From NCBI GenBank assembly GCA_001783255.1, contig MFRB01000129.1:1-14655 (forward strand): 14,655 nt of DNA, written 5' to 3'. This DNA comes from Candidatus Magasanikbacteria bacterium RIFOXYD12_FULL_33_17. GTDB lineage: Bacteria > Patescibacteriota > Patescibacteriia > Magasanikbacterales > UBA922. A model generated the notes under the pieces. The model ran no database searches. It saw only the letters and a program-made list of their open reading frames with translations, and was not told the DNA's origin. Each line of letters opens with the position of its first letter. Within the stretch, counting starts at the first letter, position 1. Positions 13,509-14,655 of this stretch are shown piece by piece. The position numbers and the translations under genes are program-made.

Positions 13509-14655
13509 TTATGGTTTAAGTCTATTCACCATTCTAGGGAAAGGAATACACTCACGGATATGTTCAATACCAGCCATCCAACGTACAGCACGTTCAACAC
13601 CAATACCAAAACCAGCATGAGGTACAGAACCATATTTACGTAAATCTGTATACCAAGAATATTCAGCTTCTGGCAAATTTTCTTCTCTGATTCTTTCTAA
13701 TAATAAATCAAAATTATCTTCACGCTGTGAACCACCAATCAACTCACCAGAACCTTCAATACCAATCAGATCATCATTCAAAACACGAGAATTGTTTTCT
13801 GGATCTATCTTCATATAAAAAGGTTTGATAGTCTTTGGCCATTTTTCGATGAATACTGGTACATCACTATCTTTGGTCAAAAGTCCTTCGTCATCATTAC
13901 CCAAATCTTCACCATGTTTGATATCACTACCAAGTTCATTTAGTTTTACAATAGCGTCATCATAAGTATAACGAGTAAATGGTTTTTCCAAAACTTTTTT
14001 TAGTGGTTCAGTATTTCTTTCTAAAATTTTGAATTCTTCGGTACAGTTATCCAGACACTTTTTGACAATAGCTTTGACAAGACCTTCTTGAATACGCAAA
14101 TTTTCTTCATGTTCTACGAAAGCAGCTTCAGCATCCATCATCCAAAATTCTGTCAAATGTCTTTTGGTAACAGATTTTTCAGCACGAAATACTGGCCCAA
14201 AATCATAACAACGTCCTACACTCGCAATAGCCGCTTCGATATAAAGCTGTCCTGATTGAGATAAATAGGCTTCACCCAAATCAAAATATGGTACTGGAAA
14301 AAGTGTGGTAGTACCTTCACAAGCATTCGGTGTAAAAATTGGAGAATCAGTACGAATAAATTCTTCACTATGCAAATACTCATTGATAGCAGTTTCCACA
14401 GTATCACGAATACGCAAAATTGCCCATTGTTTTTTTGAACGCAACCATAAATGACGATTTTCAAGCAGAAATTCTGGTCCATGTTCTTTGTTGGCAATAG
14501 GATAATCTTCTGACAAACCAATTATAGCCAAAGATTTTACTTGCAATTCATAAACACCTTCTTGTTTAGGATGTTTACTTACAGTTCCCAATAAACTAAC
14601 AGAAGATTCTTGTGTTGTTTTTTCAGCATTCTCCCAAACTTCAGAACTTACAGAA
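13509..14655 (-). CDS. asnS: Asparaginyl-tRNA synthetase (5' partial)
   Basis: The minus-strand frame stays open to the window edge, giving 381 codons; the TTG at 14591 is internal, since upstream codons continue the OB-fold (SSEVWENAEKTTQESSVSLLG). The protein charges tRNA-Asn with asparagine in the cytosol. It shows the end of the anticodon-binding OB-fold, then the class II catalytic core. The link region is PEFLLENRHLWLRSKKQ. Motif 2 lies in YDFGPVFRAEKSVTKRHLTEF, and motif 3 is GFGIGVERAVRWM near the C-terminus. The ending ECIPFPRMVNRLKP is typical of AsnRS rather than AspRS. Having AsnRS means Asn-tRNA can be made directly. It is separated from the secretion-like run by 295 nt and has its own terminator. 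Confidence 0.95.
   Translation of the reverse strand, partial: SVSSEVWENAEKTTQESSVSLLGTVSKHPKQEGVYELQVKSLAIIGLSEDYPIANKEHGPEFLLENRHLWLRSKKQWAILRIRDTVETAINEYLHSEEFIRTDSPIFTPNACEGTTTLFPVPYFDLGEAYLSQSGQLYIEAAIASVGRCYDFGPVFRAEKSVTKRHLTEFWMMDAEAAFVEHEENLRIQEGLVKAIVKKCLDNCTEEFKILERNTEPLKKVLEKPFTRYTYDDAIVKLNELGSDIKHGEDLGNDDEGLLTKDSDVPVFIEKWPKTIKPFYMKIDPENNSRVLNDDLIGIEGSGELIGGSQREDNFDLLLERIREENLPEAEYSWYTDLRKYGSVPHAGFGIGVERAVRWMAGIEHIRECIPFPRMVNRLKP

Overview
The window is AT-rich bacterial DNA using the standard code (UGA is a stop at two genes). It most resembles a Candidate Phyla Radiation (Patescibacteria) genome. The reasons are a reduced type IV secretion-like cluster with a PrgI protein and a very long VirB6-like protein, a VKOR-type thioredoxin domain beside DsbB, ComFC in the same gene run, and starts without visible Shine-Dalgarno sequences. 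The assignment is inferred from gene content; no marker gene such as 16S rRNA is present.

Layout. Positions 1-716 (+) hold the C-terminal part of a SulP-type anion permease with a STAS domain. Positions 835-1754 (+) hold a two-gene disulfide-formation unit, a membrane-anchored thioredoxin-like protein and DsbB, behind a good extended -10 promoter and ending at a bidirectional terminator. Positions 13213 down to 1941 (-) form one co-directional run of eight genes: a 1383-aa VirB6/TrbL-like protein, an unknown 342-aa protein, an unknown 455-aa protein, a PrgI-family protein, a TraC/VirB4 N-terminal-like protein, a VirB4 ATPase, a single-pass protein with a possible VirB8-like domain, and ComFC. 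Positions 13509-14655 (-) hold the C-terminal 381 codons of asparaginyl-tRNA synthetase, with its own terminator.

How the genes may work together. VirB4 would power, and VirB6-like, PrgI and the VirB8-like candidate would form the inner-membrane part of, an envelope-spanning transfer or uptake machine. ComFC, a competence-associated protein, is the last gene and suggests a DNA-uptake role, though this is inference. No relaxase, VirD4, VirB11 or pilin gene is visible. The DsbA-like/DsbB pair would oxidise cysteines outside the membrane.

The most unusual signal is not a gene. At least eight places carry short quasi-tandem arrays whose unit is always 7 nt while the unit sequence differs between families. 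They lie between genes and also inside the 455-aa gene, where four arrays, a 12-bp palindrome and a GC-rich segment crowd into about 250 coding bases. They recall the heptanucleotide STRR repeats of heterocystous cyanobacteria in period but not in sequence.
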